DNA of 64,000 nt from Tenacibaculum finnmarkense (GCF_900239185.1 NZ_OENA01000038.1:242127-306126), one strand, 5' to 3'; positions 53,261 through 61,511 are shown, counted from the first letter of the stretch. Notes: generated by a model from the letters alone, not told the origin. A program made the numbers and translations.

Positions 53261-55069
53261 ATGGGAATAGTTACATCAAAAGAAATTGCTAAAGTTATCG
53301 GGTTAGATAAATTAGGTGTTGTAGGAACTTTTACAGGATGGTTATTGATGAAGGTTTTACGCATTTCTGCAATTAATAAAATATATGATAATAATAAAGA
53401 TAAAACAGATTTAGAATTTTTAAATGGTGTTTTAGCTGACTGTAAAGTTACCTACGAAATACCTGAAGAAGATTTAAAAAGAATTCCTAAAGAAGGACCT
53501 TTTATTACCATTTCTAATCATCCTTTAGGAGCTATGGATGGTGTTTTATTACTTAAAATATTAGTAGAAAAAAGACCTGATTACAAAATTATAGCCAATT
53601 TTTTATTACATAAAATTGAACCTTTACAGCCGTATATAATGCCAGTAAATCCTTTTGAAGATAGAAAGGATGCTAAATCGAGTATTGCAGGAATTAAAAA
53701 TTCATTATTGCATTTACGGGAAGGAAAACCTTTAGGGATTTTTCCTGCGGGAGAAGTTTCTACGCATCGCGATGGTAAATTAATGGTTGATAAACCTTGG
53801 GAAGAAGGAGCTGTACGCTTAATTAAAAAAGCAAAAGTACCGGTAATTCCTATTTATTTTCATGCAAAAAACAGCCCGTTATTTTATTTACTGTCTAGGA
53901 TTAGTGGAACTCTTAGAACGGCAAAATTACCATCGGAAGCAGTTTCTCAAAATAATAAGGTGATAAAAGTACGAATAGGAAAAGCTATTTCTGTAAAAGA
54001 TCAGGCAGAATTTAAAGATATTCCTTCTTTTTATCAATTTATAAGAAGGAAAACATATATGTTGGCGAATCCTTTTGAAAAAGAAACGTCAAAAATATTA
54101 TCACCTAAAAATTTAAAAATCCCTAAAAAAGCTAAAAAAATTACGGCACAAAGAGCGCCTGATTTATTTGCTAAAGAAGTGGATGCTTTAAGGGAAAAGG
54201 GAAGCCGATTACTAGAAAGTAAAAATTATGAGGTCTTTTTTGCAAATGCGAAAGAAATACCAAATATTTTACATGAAATTGGTCGTTTACGTGAAATTAC
54301 CTTTAGAGATATTGGCGAGGGAACGAACAAGGCCATCGATTTAGATAAGTTTGATAAATATTATCATCACCTATTTTTATGGGATAGCGTTGCTAAAGAA
54401 TTGGTAGGGGCTTACCGAATGGGTTTAGGGAAAGATATTTTTAAAAAGTACGGAATTAACGGTTTTTATATCCATACTTTATTTCGAATTGAGCCTGAAT
54501 TGTATAGCATGATGGAAAGTTCGATGGAATTAGGGCGTGCTTTTGTTGCAAAGAGTTATCAGCAAAAACCAATGCCATTATTTTTACTTTGGAAAGGAAT
54601 TGTACACGTTACATTGCGTCATCCTGAATATAAATATTTATTGGGTGGTGTGAGTATTAGCAATAAATTTTCGGCGTTTTCGAAATCGTTAATGATTGAG
54701 TTTATGAAGTCTCATTATTACGATCCGTATGTGGCGCAATATATTTATCCCAAGCAAGAATTTAAGGTAAAATTAAAAGATGCCGATAAAGATTTTGTGT
54801 TTGATGCCACCAAAGCAGATATGCAAAAATTCGATAAAATTATCGATGAAATTGAGCCAGGAGCATTGCGTATGCCCGTGCTTATTAAAAAATATGTGAA
54901 GCAAAACGGGCGTTTAGTAGCCTTTAATGTCGATCCGAAATTTAATAATGCTGTGGATGGTTTGCTGTATATAAAAGTAGCTGAAATACCTGACAGCACC
55001 TTAAAACCTGTTATAGAAGAGTATCAAGCGCAATTAGAAAAGCAAGCTTCGGAAAATTTAAAGAAGTAG
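53261..55069 (+). CDS. olsF: bifunctional acyltransferase OlsF-like (ornithine-lipid or aminolipid synthesis)
   Basis: 602 residues in two parts. Residues 1 to about 290 are a PlsC-like O-acyltransferase with SNHPLGAMDG (His87, Asp93, spaced by five residues as in the OlsF/hemolysin family rather than the usual four) and IFPAGEVST. Residues about 310-602 are a GNAT-like N-acyltransferase (IGRLREITFRDIGEGTNK, MELGRAFVAKSYQ, LGGVSISN), homologous to OlsB. This fusion is the architecture of OlsF, studied in Serratia and Flavobacterium johnsoniae, which acylates ornithine twice to give ornithine lipid. Glycine or lysine lipid synthesis is an alternative. Separate from neighbours, with its own promoter and terminator. 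Confidence 0.8.
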   Translation: MGIVTSKEIAKVIGLDKLGVVGTFTGWLLMKVLRISAINKIYDNNKDKTDLEFLNGVLADCKVTYEIPEEDLKRIPKEGPFITISNHPLGAMDGVLLLKILVEKRPDYKIIANFLLHKIEPLQPYIMPVNPFEDRKDAKSSIAGIKNSLLHLREGKPLGIFPAGEVSTHRDGKLMVDKPWEEGAVRLIKKAKVPVIPIYFHAKNSPLFYLLSRISGTLRTAKLPSEAVSQNNKVIKVRIGKAISVKDQAEFKDIPSFYQFIRRKTYMLANPFEKETSKILSPKNLKIPKKAKKITAQRAPDLFAKEVDALREKGSRLLESKNYEVFFANAKEIPNILHEIGRLREITFRDIGEGTNKAIDLDKFDKYYHHLFLWDSVAKELVGAYRMGLGKDIFKKYGINGFYIHTLFRIEPELYSMMESSMELGRAFVAKSYQQKPMPLFLLWKGIVHVTLRHPEYKYLLGGVSISNKFSAFSKSLMIEFMKSHYYDPYVAQYIYPKQEFKVKLKDADKDFVFDATKADMQKFDKIIDEIEPGALRMPVLIKKYVKQNGRLVAFNVDPKFNNAVDGLLYIKVAEIPDSTLKPVIEEYQAQLEKQASENLKK

Positions 55070-55100
55070 TTTTTAAGCGTTTTAATATCAAATAAAATAG

Positions 55101-55132
55101 AAAAGCATCGTAAAATTACGATGCTTTTTTTT
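55101..55132 (+). terminator. terminator of olsF
   Basis: AAAGCATCGTAA (55102-55113) pairs with TTACGATGCTTT (55116-55127), followed by T8. Confidence 0.9.
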
Positions 55133-55157
55133 GTTTTATATGATATATTGTATTGAG

Positions 55158-55313
55158 TTATTCTCTTTTTGGTAGCCCAACCTTTGCAAGTATTTTATTT
55201 GCTTTTTCTAATTTTTCAGGAAATAAAATTTTATCTTGTAATTTCTCTAAATTTTTATCAAAAACAATAATAGGAACTTTTGAATTGTTTAATCTATCTA
55301 TTTTAGTTGACAT
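55158..55313 (-). CDS. 51-residue uncharacterised small protein
   Basis: The frame is ATG at 55313 to TAA at 55158, giving MSTKIDRLNNSKVPIIVFDK at the start and KANKILAKVGLPKRE at the end. It is basic, with many Lys, Asn and Ile, and has no signal peptide. It lies on the minus strand downstream of repeat copy B and of the truncated signal-peptide ORF, and may have been the second gene of that small unit. No family is recognised. The support is the reading frame and start codon alone; it could also be chance. Confidence 0.4.
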   Translation of the reverse strand: MSTKIDRLNNSKVPIIVFDKNLEKLQDKILFPEKLEKANKILAKVGLPKRE

Positions 55314-55393
55314 AATTTTTTGTTTTATCATTGAAGCTGGAAATATTCCTCAATTTCAATTATTTCTATAATTATTGGTTTTACTTGGTAATC

Positions 55394-55572
55394 TAAGAGC
55401 CTGTTTAAAAATTAAATAAAGACTAAATTATCGTCATGCTGAATTTATTTCAGCATCGCATAAAGTGAAGAACTACGGCAAATCAGGATGCGAAACTGAA
55501 ATAAATTCAGTTTGACGGATTCGATTTTTTAGCTATAAAACGTTTTTTAGATGAAATTTAAACAGGCTCTAA
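55394..55572 (-). repeat. MITE-like intergenic repeat, copy B (inverted relative to copy A)
   Basis: About 175 bp bounded by AGAGCCTGTTTAAA (55396) and AAATTTAAACAGGCTCT (to 55570). Its reverse complement matches copy A through the ends, both hairpins and the core CATCCTGATTTGCCGTAG. The flanks read TTA on each side in element orientation, which may be a 3-bp target duplication. Hairpins here are ATGCTGAA with TTCAGCAT and AAACTGAA with TTCAGTTT. It interrupts the signal-peptide ORF at 55547-55633. Confidence 0.85.
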
Positions 55573-55633
55573 GAGACATTGTGATTGCAAAGAATCCAAA
55601 TGCAAATACAGAAAATTTGATTATTTTTTTCAT
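55547..55633 (-). pseudogene. small signal-peptide ORF cut by repeat copy B
   Basis: From the ATG at 55633 the frame reads MKKIIKFSVFAFGFFAITMS, a textbook signal peptide, then enters the repeat end (RACLNFI) and stops at 55547. Beyond the repeat, at about 55330-55390 on the same strand, another open stretch (DYQVKPIIIEIIEIEEYF) ends at a TGA. It may be the other part of the same gene, although the frame does not join cleanly after removing the repeat. A TATGTTTG box lies upstream (55678-55685). The intact product is unknown. Confidence 0.5.
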
Positions 55634-55677
55634 GTTTTTTTTGGGGGTATTAATTTAGATGTTTTTTTAAAAACAAC

Positions 55678-55685
55678 CAAACATA
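55678..55685 (-). promoter_or_regulatory. -7 box of the interrupted small gene
   Basis: TATGTTTG on the minus strand is about 45 bp before the ATG at 55633. Confidence 0.45.
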
Positions 55686-55745
55686 CTTCCGCTTTACTAC
55701 AGAAAGCATTCTTATATTTCGTTTTCTAAACACGAATATAGCCAA

Positions 55746-55783
55746 AAAAAAGAGACTCGTTAAAACGAAATCCCTTTTTAAAT
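55746..55783 (-). terminator. terminator of rseP
   Basis: On the minus strand AAAGGGATTTCGTT can pair imperfectly with AACGAGTCTCTTT, followed by T8. Confidence 0.7.
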
Positions 55784-55805
55784 TATAATTATTTAGGTGC
55801 GTGTT

Positions 55806-57155
55806 TTACTTAAAAAACGTTCTAAAAATATCATTTCCATTGGCAAATAAAAGCAAGGTTATTAACAAGATAAAACCTACTAATTGTGCATATTCTAAAA
55901 ATTTATCACCAGGTTTTTTACCGGTAATCATTTCCCATAAAGTGAACACTACATGACCACCATCTAAGGCAGGAATTGGCAATAAATTCATAACGCCTAA
56001 CATAATTGATAAAAAAGCGGTGATGTTCCAAAAAACTTCCCAGCTAAATTCGGCAGGAAAAATACTTCCGATTGAAATAAAACCTCCCAAACCTTTGTAA
56101 GCACCTGTACTTGGGTTAAAAACCTTTTTTAATTGCTTAATATAATTGGTAACCGTTGACCACGCTTTTACTGTTCCCGCAGGAATCGCTTCGCTAATTG
56201 AATATGTTTTTTTAGCTAATTTATAATAGCCTAATTTTTCTAAATCTTTTGAAGATAATTGCCCTAATCCAACTCCTAATTTTCCTTTTTCAGTAATTTT
56301 TACAGGAATACTTAAGCTTTCAGAAGCTCTTTGAATAGTTATATTAACCGCTTGTCCTTTGTTTTTTTCTAGTTCAATTTTTGCCTGATCTAAATATTTT
56401 GTTGAAACACCATTTATAGCAGTAACAATATCTTTTGCTTGTAAATCGCTATTAATATTTGGTGAATCTTTAGAAATATTTGCAATAACAAGCGGTAAAC
56501 GAACCGAAATAAAACTTCCAGAATTTTTATCTCTATCAACTAATTTTGAAATAAAATCGGTAGGAATTTCTTTTTCAATAACAACGCCATTTCTTTGAAT
56601 CGTATAATTATTTCCGTTGATAAATTCTAAAGGAAGTTCACTAAATTTTCGAATTGCTTGCCCATCAATCGTTAATATTTTATCACCAGTTTGTAATCCT
56701 AAATCTTTTCCTAGCTGATTTTGTACCCAAACACCATCTTTTAAATTATCGTTTGGTAAAAATTTTTCGCCGTAAGTGTACATCAAACAAATGTAAATTA
56801 CAATCCCTAAAATAAAGTTTACTGTAACTCCACCTAACATAATAATTAAACGTTGCCATGCCGGTTTTGAGCGAAATTCCCAAGGTTGTGCGGGTTTATT
56901 TAGCTGTTCTGTATCCATACTTTCGTCAATCATTCCTGCTATTTTTACGTAGCCTCCTAGCGGAATCCACCCGATTCCATAAACAGTATCGCCTATTTTC
57001 TTTTTGAAGATAGAAAACTTATAATCAAAAAATAAGTAAAATTTTTCAACCTTAGTTTTAAATATTTTTGCAGGGATAAAATGCCCTAATTCATGTAAAA
57101 CAATTAAGAGCGATAAGCTCAAAATAAATTGTACTGCTTTTATTAACGTCTCCAT
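55806..57155 (-). CDS. rseP: RIP metalloprotease RseP (site-2 protease)
   Basis: 449 residues. The catalytic HELGHF is at residues 21-26 and the third ligand is in LLPIPALDGGHVVF near the C-terminus. A PDZ domain in the middle has LGLQTGDKILTIDGQAI; a second PDZ-like stretch has NSDLQAKDIVTAINGVS. Four or more transmembrane helices. RseP cleaves anti-sigma factors and signal-peptide remnants within the membrane. No rasP partner (dxr, uppS, bam) lies beside it here. A hairpin follows the gene. Confidence 0.94.
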   Translation of the reverse strand: METLIKAVQFILSLSLLIVLHELGHFIPAKIFKTKVEKFYLFFDYKFSIFKKKIGDTVYGIGWIPLGGYVKIAGMIDESMDTEQLNKPAQPWEFRSKPAWQRLIIMLGGVTVNFILGIVIYICLMYTYGEKFLPNDNLKDGVWVQNQLGKDLGLQTGDKILTIDGQAIRKFSELPLEFINGNNYTIQRNGVVIEKEIPTDFISKLVDRDKNSGSFISVRLPLVIANISKDSPNINSDLQAKDIVTAINGVSTKYLDQAKIELEKNKGQAVNITIQRASESLSIPVKITEKGKLGVGLGQLSSKDLEKLGYYKLAKKTYSISEAIPAGTVKAWSTVTNYIKQLKKVFNPSTGAYKGLGGFISIGSIFPAEFSWEVFWNITAFLSIMLGVMNLLPIPALDGGHVVFTLWEMITGKKPGDKFLEYAQLVGFILLITLLLFANGNDIFRTFFK

Positions 57156-57314
57156 AAAGATGTATTTCTAAAATTAAAAATAGCACAAATGTACGTATTT
57201 TCAATACAGCTGTAAAAGTTTGTAGTATTGATGTGGTTTTGTTTTTATATTTTTCTTTAGATAAGATATATAAAAGTTGTTTTTAGCTGTATTTTAGCTG
57301 AAATTTAATCAAAA

Positions 57315-57989
57315 ATGGATTTAAAATTCTTTAAAAAATCAAAAAGTACCTTACTTTTTTTACTTGTTTTTTCTTTGATAGGCATTCCTGTTTTTTATCA
57401 TTTGGTAAAAGTAGATGATAAATTACCTGTTTACAGTCCTGCGGATATCAATCCTCGATTGGTAGATACATCAGTGCGTTCAAAATCAAAAAATCATAAG
57501 ATTGGCGCTTTTAAACTCATCAATCAAAATGGCGAAATAATTACCAATGCCAATTATAAAGATAAAATTTATATCGCCGATTTCTTTTTTATCCGATGCC
57601 AAACAATTTGTCTTTTGATGGCATATAATATGAGTGAATTGCAAGAAAATTTTAAAAATGATGACGACATTATGTTCTTATCGCATTCGGTAACCCCTGT
57701 AATGGATAGCGTTCCACAGTTACGAAAATATGCCGATGAAAAAGGTGTTATCGACGCAAAATGGAACGTAACCACTGGCGATAAAAAGCATATTTATAAC
57801 TTAGCACGTAAGCATTATTTTGCTGTTTTAGATGAAGGCGACGGCGGTGAGCAAGATTTTGTACATACCGAAAACTTTGTTTTAATCGATAAAAAAGGAC
57901 AAATTCGAGGCATGTATGACGGTACAAAAGAAGAAAATATGCAAAAAATTATCGATGATGTTACCTTGTTAAAAGAGGAATATAAATAG
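57315..57989 (+). CDS. SCO1/SenC-family copper protein
   Basis: 224 residues. An N-terminal membrane anchor (TLLFLLVFSLIGIPVFYHLV) leads to a thioredoxin-like domain with the copper-binding FFFIRCQTIC (Cys95, Cys99) and His184 in QDFVHTENFVL. SCO proteins insert copper into, or reduce the thiols of, the CuA site of cytochrome c oxidase subunit II, so this protein probably serves the coxB product encoded about 45 kb away in this window. It has no neighbouring oxidase gene. Confidence 0.92.
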   Translation: MDLKFFKKSKSTLLFLLVFSLIGIPVFYHLVKVDDKLPVYSPADINPRLVDTSVRSKSKNHKIGAFKLINQNGEIITNANYKDKIYIADFFFIRCQTICLLMAYNMSELQENFKNDDDIMFLSHSVTPVMDSVPQLRKYADEKGVIDAKWNVTTGDKKHIYNLARKHYFAVLDEGDGGEQDFVHTENFVLIDKKGQIRGMYDGTKEENMQKIIDDVTLLKEEYK

Positions 57990-57998
57990 AATATAATA

Positions 57999-58030
57999 GA
58001 CCTCACAGGTTTTTAAAACCTGTGAGGTCT
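57999..58030. terminator. perfect palindrome between convergent genes
   Basis: AGACCTCACAGGTTTT (57999-58014) pairs with AAAACCTGTGAGGTCT (58015-58030), a 16-bp palindrome. No T-run follows, so its terminator role is less certain. The ACCTCACAG core recurs in the sufS terminator. Confidence 0.65.
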
Positions 58031-58042
58031 GACAGACTAATT

Positions 58043-58387
58043 TTACTTTAATTTATTTCCTTCATCATCAAAATTCTTGCTAATTTCTTGCTCTGTTTTA
58101 ATTACCGATACCGCTAACGACAATAACATAATCGCCATAGGTTGCCAGCTAATTGTTTTATTTAAAGAAACAAAAATTAACGAAGCTACTAATGAAATAC
58201 TCGAATAGATTAAAAATTGTTTGGTAAAAAAGCTATTGGCAAATTGCCAAATTGTATCATTTTTGATGGTTTTATTGGTTCGGTATCCGTAGATTAAATT
58301 TATCTTTTTAGGTGGGAAAAAATAAAAGATAATACTGAATAAGAATAAAAATCCGTTTATTGAAAGTACGTAATAATAAGGGTTCAT
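58043..58387 (-). CDS. SdpI-family membrane protein
   Basis: 114 residues with three or so hydrophobic helices (YVLSINGFLFLFSIIFYFF; FLIYSSISLVASLIFVSL; MAIMLLSLAVSVI). The loop NLIYGYRTNKTIKNDTIWQFANSFF is the YGYRT-x-x-S/T-x-K-N-x-x-x-W-x-x-A-N signature of the SdpI family, named for the Bacillus immunity protein against the killing factor SdpC. In Bacteroidota many such proteins have no SdpC nearby, and none is seen here, so an immunity role is not implied. It lies 23 nt after the serine hydrolase gene and may be cotranscribed. Confidence 0.82.
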   Translation of the reverse strand: MNPYYYVLSINGFLFLFSIIFYFFPPKKINLIYGYRTNKTIKNDTIWQFANSFFTKQFLIYSSISLVASLIFVSLNKTISWQPMAIMLLSLAVSVIKTEQEISKNFDDEGNKLK

Positions 58388-58410
58388 ATTTATTTTTTAA
58401 TTTATTTTAG

Positions 58411-59748
58411 TTATTTTTTAATTGAAGCTATTATTTCTTTTAAAAATAGATTCATATCGGCATTTTTGGTCAATCCTGTTCGAACGATGACCAAATTTTC
58501 AGTGGGCAAAATAAACACATTCTGACCTTTATACCCATTAAAAGAATACATATTTTTAGGAACATCAGCGTATTTTCCGCCTGCATTTAACCAAATTTGC
58601 GCACCGTATTGCTTATCGGAAGTTGGGGTAGGCGTAGTGGCATAATCTACCCAATCTTTATCAAAAAGATGTTTGCCGTTCCACTGACCGTTGTGCAAGT
58701 ATAAAAGCCCGAGTTTTGCCCAATCTCTAGTGGTTGCCCAGCCGTAAGATGAACCTACAAAGCTACCATTTGCATCAGTTTCGATAAGCATTGAATTCAT
58801 GCCGATTTTATCGATTAAGGCGCTATACCAATAATTTAAATATGCTTGATGTGTACTAAATTTACTGCGGATAAGCCCCGAAATTAAATTGGTTGTACCT
58901 GATGAATAATTCCAATTTTCGTTCGGTTTTGATGTTAAAGGCTTTTTTAATGGTGTTTTAGTCATGTCATTTTCTAGGAAAAGCATTTTTGTAGCATCGC
59001 AAATGCTGTTGTAATCTTCTTTCCAAGCCAAGCCTGAATTCATCTGTAATAAATTATGAAGCGTAATGTTTTTGCGTTCATCGTTTTGCCATTCTTCAAA
59101 TAAATTAGCAGCATTTACATTTATTTGACCTTCGCATTGCATAATTCCAACAATCGTACTGACAATGCTTTTAGTCATCGACCAACCTAATTGTTTGGAG
59201 TTTTTATCAAAACCATCGGCATATTTTTCGGCAATAATTTGATCTTTATAAATTACTAAAATCGACCGTGTTTTGTTTTTTGCATCAAAAAGAGTGTCAA
59301 TAACGTTGTTTAATTTTTTATAATTGATATTCTTAAAAATGCTGTCTTTCTGATTGGCATTTCCGTACGGAAAAGGCGTAGTATTATCGGGGTTACTACG
59401 TTTTGGAATGGGTGTTTTTTTAGTGATATCATAATCATCATTAATTAAAACAGCGCCTAAACCTTCACGATAAACGGCTTTTCTGGTTAATAAACCAAAA
59501 ACGGAACCTGTTGCCGATTTTTCCTCGATATTTATTTCATCCGAAGTTAAATTTATTGGCGAAAAATTATTGTCGTTTTTATCGGTAAATTCTAAACTTC
59601 TACCCGCCAAAAAAACGGAGGAAGCGGTGTTTTTAGCCGAATATCCTGCTAGTATGTTTAACTTCGGATAATTTAAATAAACAAGAACGCCAAGTGCTAA
59701 AACACTAAAAAAAGTGATGAATAACACGATTTTCTTTAAATTTTTCAT
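58411..59748 (-). CDS. serine hydrolase, beta-lactamase class C / penicillin-binding-protein-like
   Basis: About 445 residues from the ATG at 59748; the frame is open to 59808, but a TACATTTG box at 59764-59771 lies inside that extension, so the shorter start is used. A signal peptide or anchor (KIVLFITFFSVLALGVLVYL) is followed by the beta-lactamase fold: SMTKS with the SxxK pair, NYSSGTTN as the second motif, and HNGQW and TPTSDKQYGAQIWLNAG later. It probably acts on D-Ala peptides or esters in the periplasm. No antibiotic resistance is claimed. Confidence 0.85.
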   Translation of the reverse strand: MKNLKKIVLFITFFSVLALGVLVYLNYPKLNILAGYSAKNTASSVFLAGRSLEFTDKNDNNFSPINLTSDEINIEEKSATGSVFGLLTRKAVYREGLGAVLINDDYDITKKTPIPKRSNPDNTTPFPYGNANQKDSIFKNINYKKLNNVIDTLFDAKNKTRSILVIYKDQIIAEKYADGFDKNSKQLGWSMTKSIVSTIVGIMQCEGQINVNAANLFEEWQNDERKNITLHNLLQMNSGLAWKEDYNSICDATKMLFLENDMTKTPLKKPLTSKPNENWNYSSGTTNLISGLIRSKFSTHQAYLNYWYSALIDKIGMNSMLIETDANGSFVGSSYGWATTRDWAKLGLLYLHNGQWNGKHLFDKDWVDYATTPTPTSDKQYGAQIWLNAGGKYADVPKNMYSFNGYKGQNVFILPTENLVIVRTGLTKNADMNLFLKEIIASIKK

Positions 59749-59763
59749 AAAAAACAGTTTTAA

Positions 59764-59771
59764 CAAATGTA
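59764..59771 (-). promoter_or_regulatory. -7 box of the serine hydrolase gene
   Basis: TACATTTG on the minus strand, about 16 bp before the ATG at 59748. Confidence 0.55.
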
Positions 59772-59790
59772 AGAATTTAATTGATTGATG

Positions 59791-59820
59791 TTTGTAATTG
59801 AAATACAACTGCTACCTTTG
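59791..59820 (+). promoter_or_regulatory. promoter of the SufS-like gene
   Basis: TTTG (59791-59794), 18 bp, then TACCTTTG (59813-59820). It is inside the longest open frame and supports the ATG at 59839. Confidence 0.75.
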
Positions 59821-59838
59821 TTACAAATATTATTTTTT

Positions 59839-61050
59839 ATGTTTATTGTAGATAAAATTAGAGCTGATTTCCCGATTCTTAACCGAGAAGTTCACGGAAA
59901 AAAATTAGTATATTTTGATAACGGAGCAACTTCTCAAACGCCACAAATTGTTATTGATGCTATTGTTGATTATTATTCAAATTACAATGCAAATATTCAT
60001 CGAGGCGTGCATACGTTAAGCCAAGAAGCTACCGATAAATATGAAGAAGCGCGTTTAAAAGTGCAACAACATTTTAACGCTAAACATTCGTATGAAATTA
60101 TTTTAACCGCAGGAACAACGCATAGTATTAATGTGGTTGCTTCTGGTTTTTCGGCTATTTTAAAAGCAGGAGATGAAGTAATTGTATCGTCTTTAGAGCA
60201 TCATTCAAATATTGTTCCTTGGCAGATGCTTTGTGAAAAAACGGGGGCTATTTTAAAGGTAATTCCGATGAACCAAGATGGTTCTTTACGTATGGATATA
60301 TATCATGAATTATTAAATGCAAACACGAAATTGGTGTTTTGTAATCATGTTTCAAATGCCTTAGGAATTATCAATCCGATTAAAGAAATTATTCATGCGG
60401 CACATAAATTCGGTGCCTATGTTTTAATTGATGGAGCGCAAGCAGTACCACATATAAAACCAGATGTACAAGGGTTAGATGCTGATTTTTATGTAGCATC
60501 GGCACATAAAATGTGTGGACCTACAGGGGTTGGTGTATTGTACGGAAAAGAGGAATTGTTAAAATTATTACCGCCTTATCAAGGAGGTGGCGAAATGATT
60601 GAAACGGTAACTTTTGAAAAAACAACCTACGCAGGATTGCCTCATAAATTTGAAGCGGGAACGCCAAATATTTGCGGTGGAATTGCTTTTGGAGCGGCAA
60701 TAGATTATCTAAATTCAATAGGTTTTGATAATATCGCCAAACAAGAAGACGAATTATTAGCCTACGGAACACAAGAATTAGAAAAAATTGAAGGCTTAAA
60801 AATTTACGGAACAAGCGATAAGGTTGCTGTAATTTCTTTTAATTTAGAAGGAATTCATCCGTATGATGTAGGGTCGATTTTAGATAAATTAGGCGTTGCC
60901 GTTCGTACCGGGCATCATTGTGCGCAACCGATCATGAATTTTTACGGAATCCCTGGAACGGTAAGAGCATCGTTTGCTTTTTATAATACAAAACAAGAAA
61001 TTGACGTTTTAGTAGCTTCTGTAAAAAGAGCCAAAATGATGTTGAGTTAA
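59839..61050 (+). CDS. sufS: SufS-type cysteine desulfurase
   Basis: About 403 residues from the ATG at 59839, starting MFIVDKIRADFPILNREVHG. The PLP-binding Lys lies in VASAHKMCGPTGVGVLYG, with the SLEHHSNIVPWQ and DGAQAVPHIKP motifs before it and the Cys of RTGHHCAQPIMNFYG, in the extended loop typical of SufS. It moves sulfur from cysteine to the Suf scaffold for FeS assembly. Other suf genes are not in the window, so it is either a dispersed copy or part of a split cluster. The longer frame from 59785 overlaps the promoter. Confidence 0.92.
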   Translation: MFIVDKIRADFPILNREVHGKKLVYFDNGATSQTPQIVIDAIVDYYSNYNANIHRGVHTLSQEATDKYEEARLKVQQHFNAKHSYEIILTAGTTHSINVVASGFSAILKAGDEVIVSSLEHHSNIVPWQMLCEKTGAILKVIPMNQDGSLRMDIYHELLNANTKLVFCNHVSNALGIINPIKEIIHAAHKFGAYVLIDGAQAVPHIKPDVQGLDADFYVASAHKMCGPTGVGVLYGKEELLKLLPPYQGGGEMIETVTFEKTTYAGLPHKFEAGTPNICGGIAFGAAIDYLNSIGFDNIAKQEDELLAYGTQELEKIEGLKIYGTSDKVAVISFNLEGIHPYDVGSILDKLGVAVRTGHHCAQPIMNFYGIPGTVRASFAFYNTKQEIDVLVASVKRAKMMLS

Positions 61051-61083
61051 TTTCTTTTTTTAAATAATTGAGTTTTATATATT

Positions 61084-61121
61084 AAAAAACCTCACAGATT
61101 TTTAAATTCTGTGAGGTTTTT
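61084..61121 (+). terminator. terminator of sufS
   Basis: ACCTCACAGA (61089-61098) pairs with TCTGTGAGGT (61109-61118), with A5 and T5 flanks. Confidence 0.9.
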
Positions 61122-61130
61122 GTTATTTAT

Positions 61131-61375
61131 AGCTTGTTTAAAAATAAAATAAACTGTCAGTTCGAGTGATTTTTTTCCTTCAAAAAAATTGTATCGAGAA
61201 CTTTTTTGTGTAAAATTCATCAACATAAAAGAACTCAAATTCTCGATACAATTTTAATTCCTTTTAGTCATTAAAATCACTCGAATTGACAAGAATTATC
61301 AAAAAAAGCGAATAACTACGGCAAATCAGGATGCAAAACTGAACTAAATTCAGTTTGACGGACGGAATTTAGATA
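61131..61375 (-). repeat. rearranged MITE-like repeat, copy C, with a long hairpin
   Basis: The left end (AGCTTGTTTAAAAATAAAATAAA) resembles the end of copy B. The right part (ACTACGGCAAATCAGGATGC, then AAACTGAACTAAATTCAGTTTGACGG) matches its core and second hairpin. Between them the first hairpin of B is replaced by a long inverted repeat: 61156-61173 with 61273-61290 (18 bp, one mismatch) and 61185-61200 with 61240-61255. The AGGCTCT end is missing on the right. The rest of the gap to 61511 shows no gene. Confidence 0.75.
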
Positions 61376-61511
61376 ATACACTTGGTTTTATCTACTTATA
61401 AAATGAAGCAGAAATTCCTAGCCCCGATTGAAGCAATTGTTTGAGCTCTTTTTTTGATTTTTCTTCAAAAAAAAGCGAGTGCGGAAAGCGGGAAATAGCT
61501 TCAAATAATTT

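Noticed and set aside
55153..55371. Plus-strand 72-codon frame in the olsF-rseP gap
   Set aside because: Its composition (Phe, Ser, Leu rich) is that of an antisense shadow; the minus-strand frame at 55158-55313 is the better candidate.
58043..58387. SdpI immunity protein for a killing peptide
   Set aside because: No SdpC-like toxin or SdpAB genes adjacent; the family is broad.
58411..59748. Beta-lactamase resistance gene
   Set aside because: Class C fold motifs are shared with many esterases and peptidases; nothing shows antibiotic hydrolysis.
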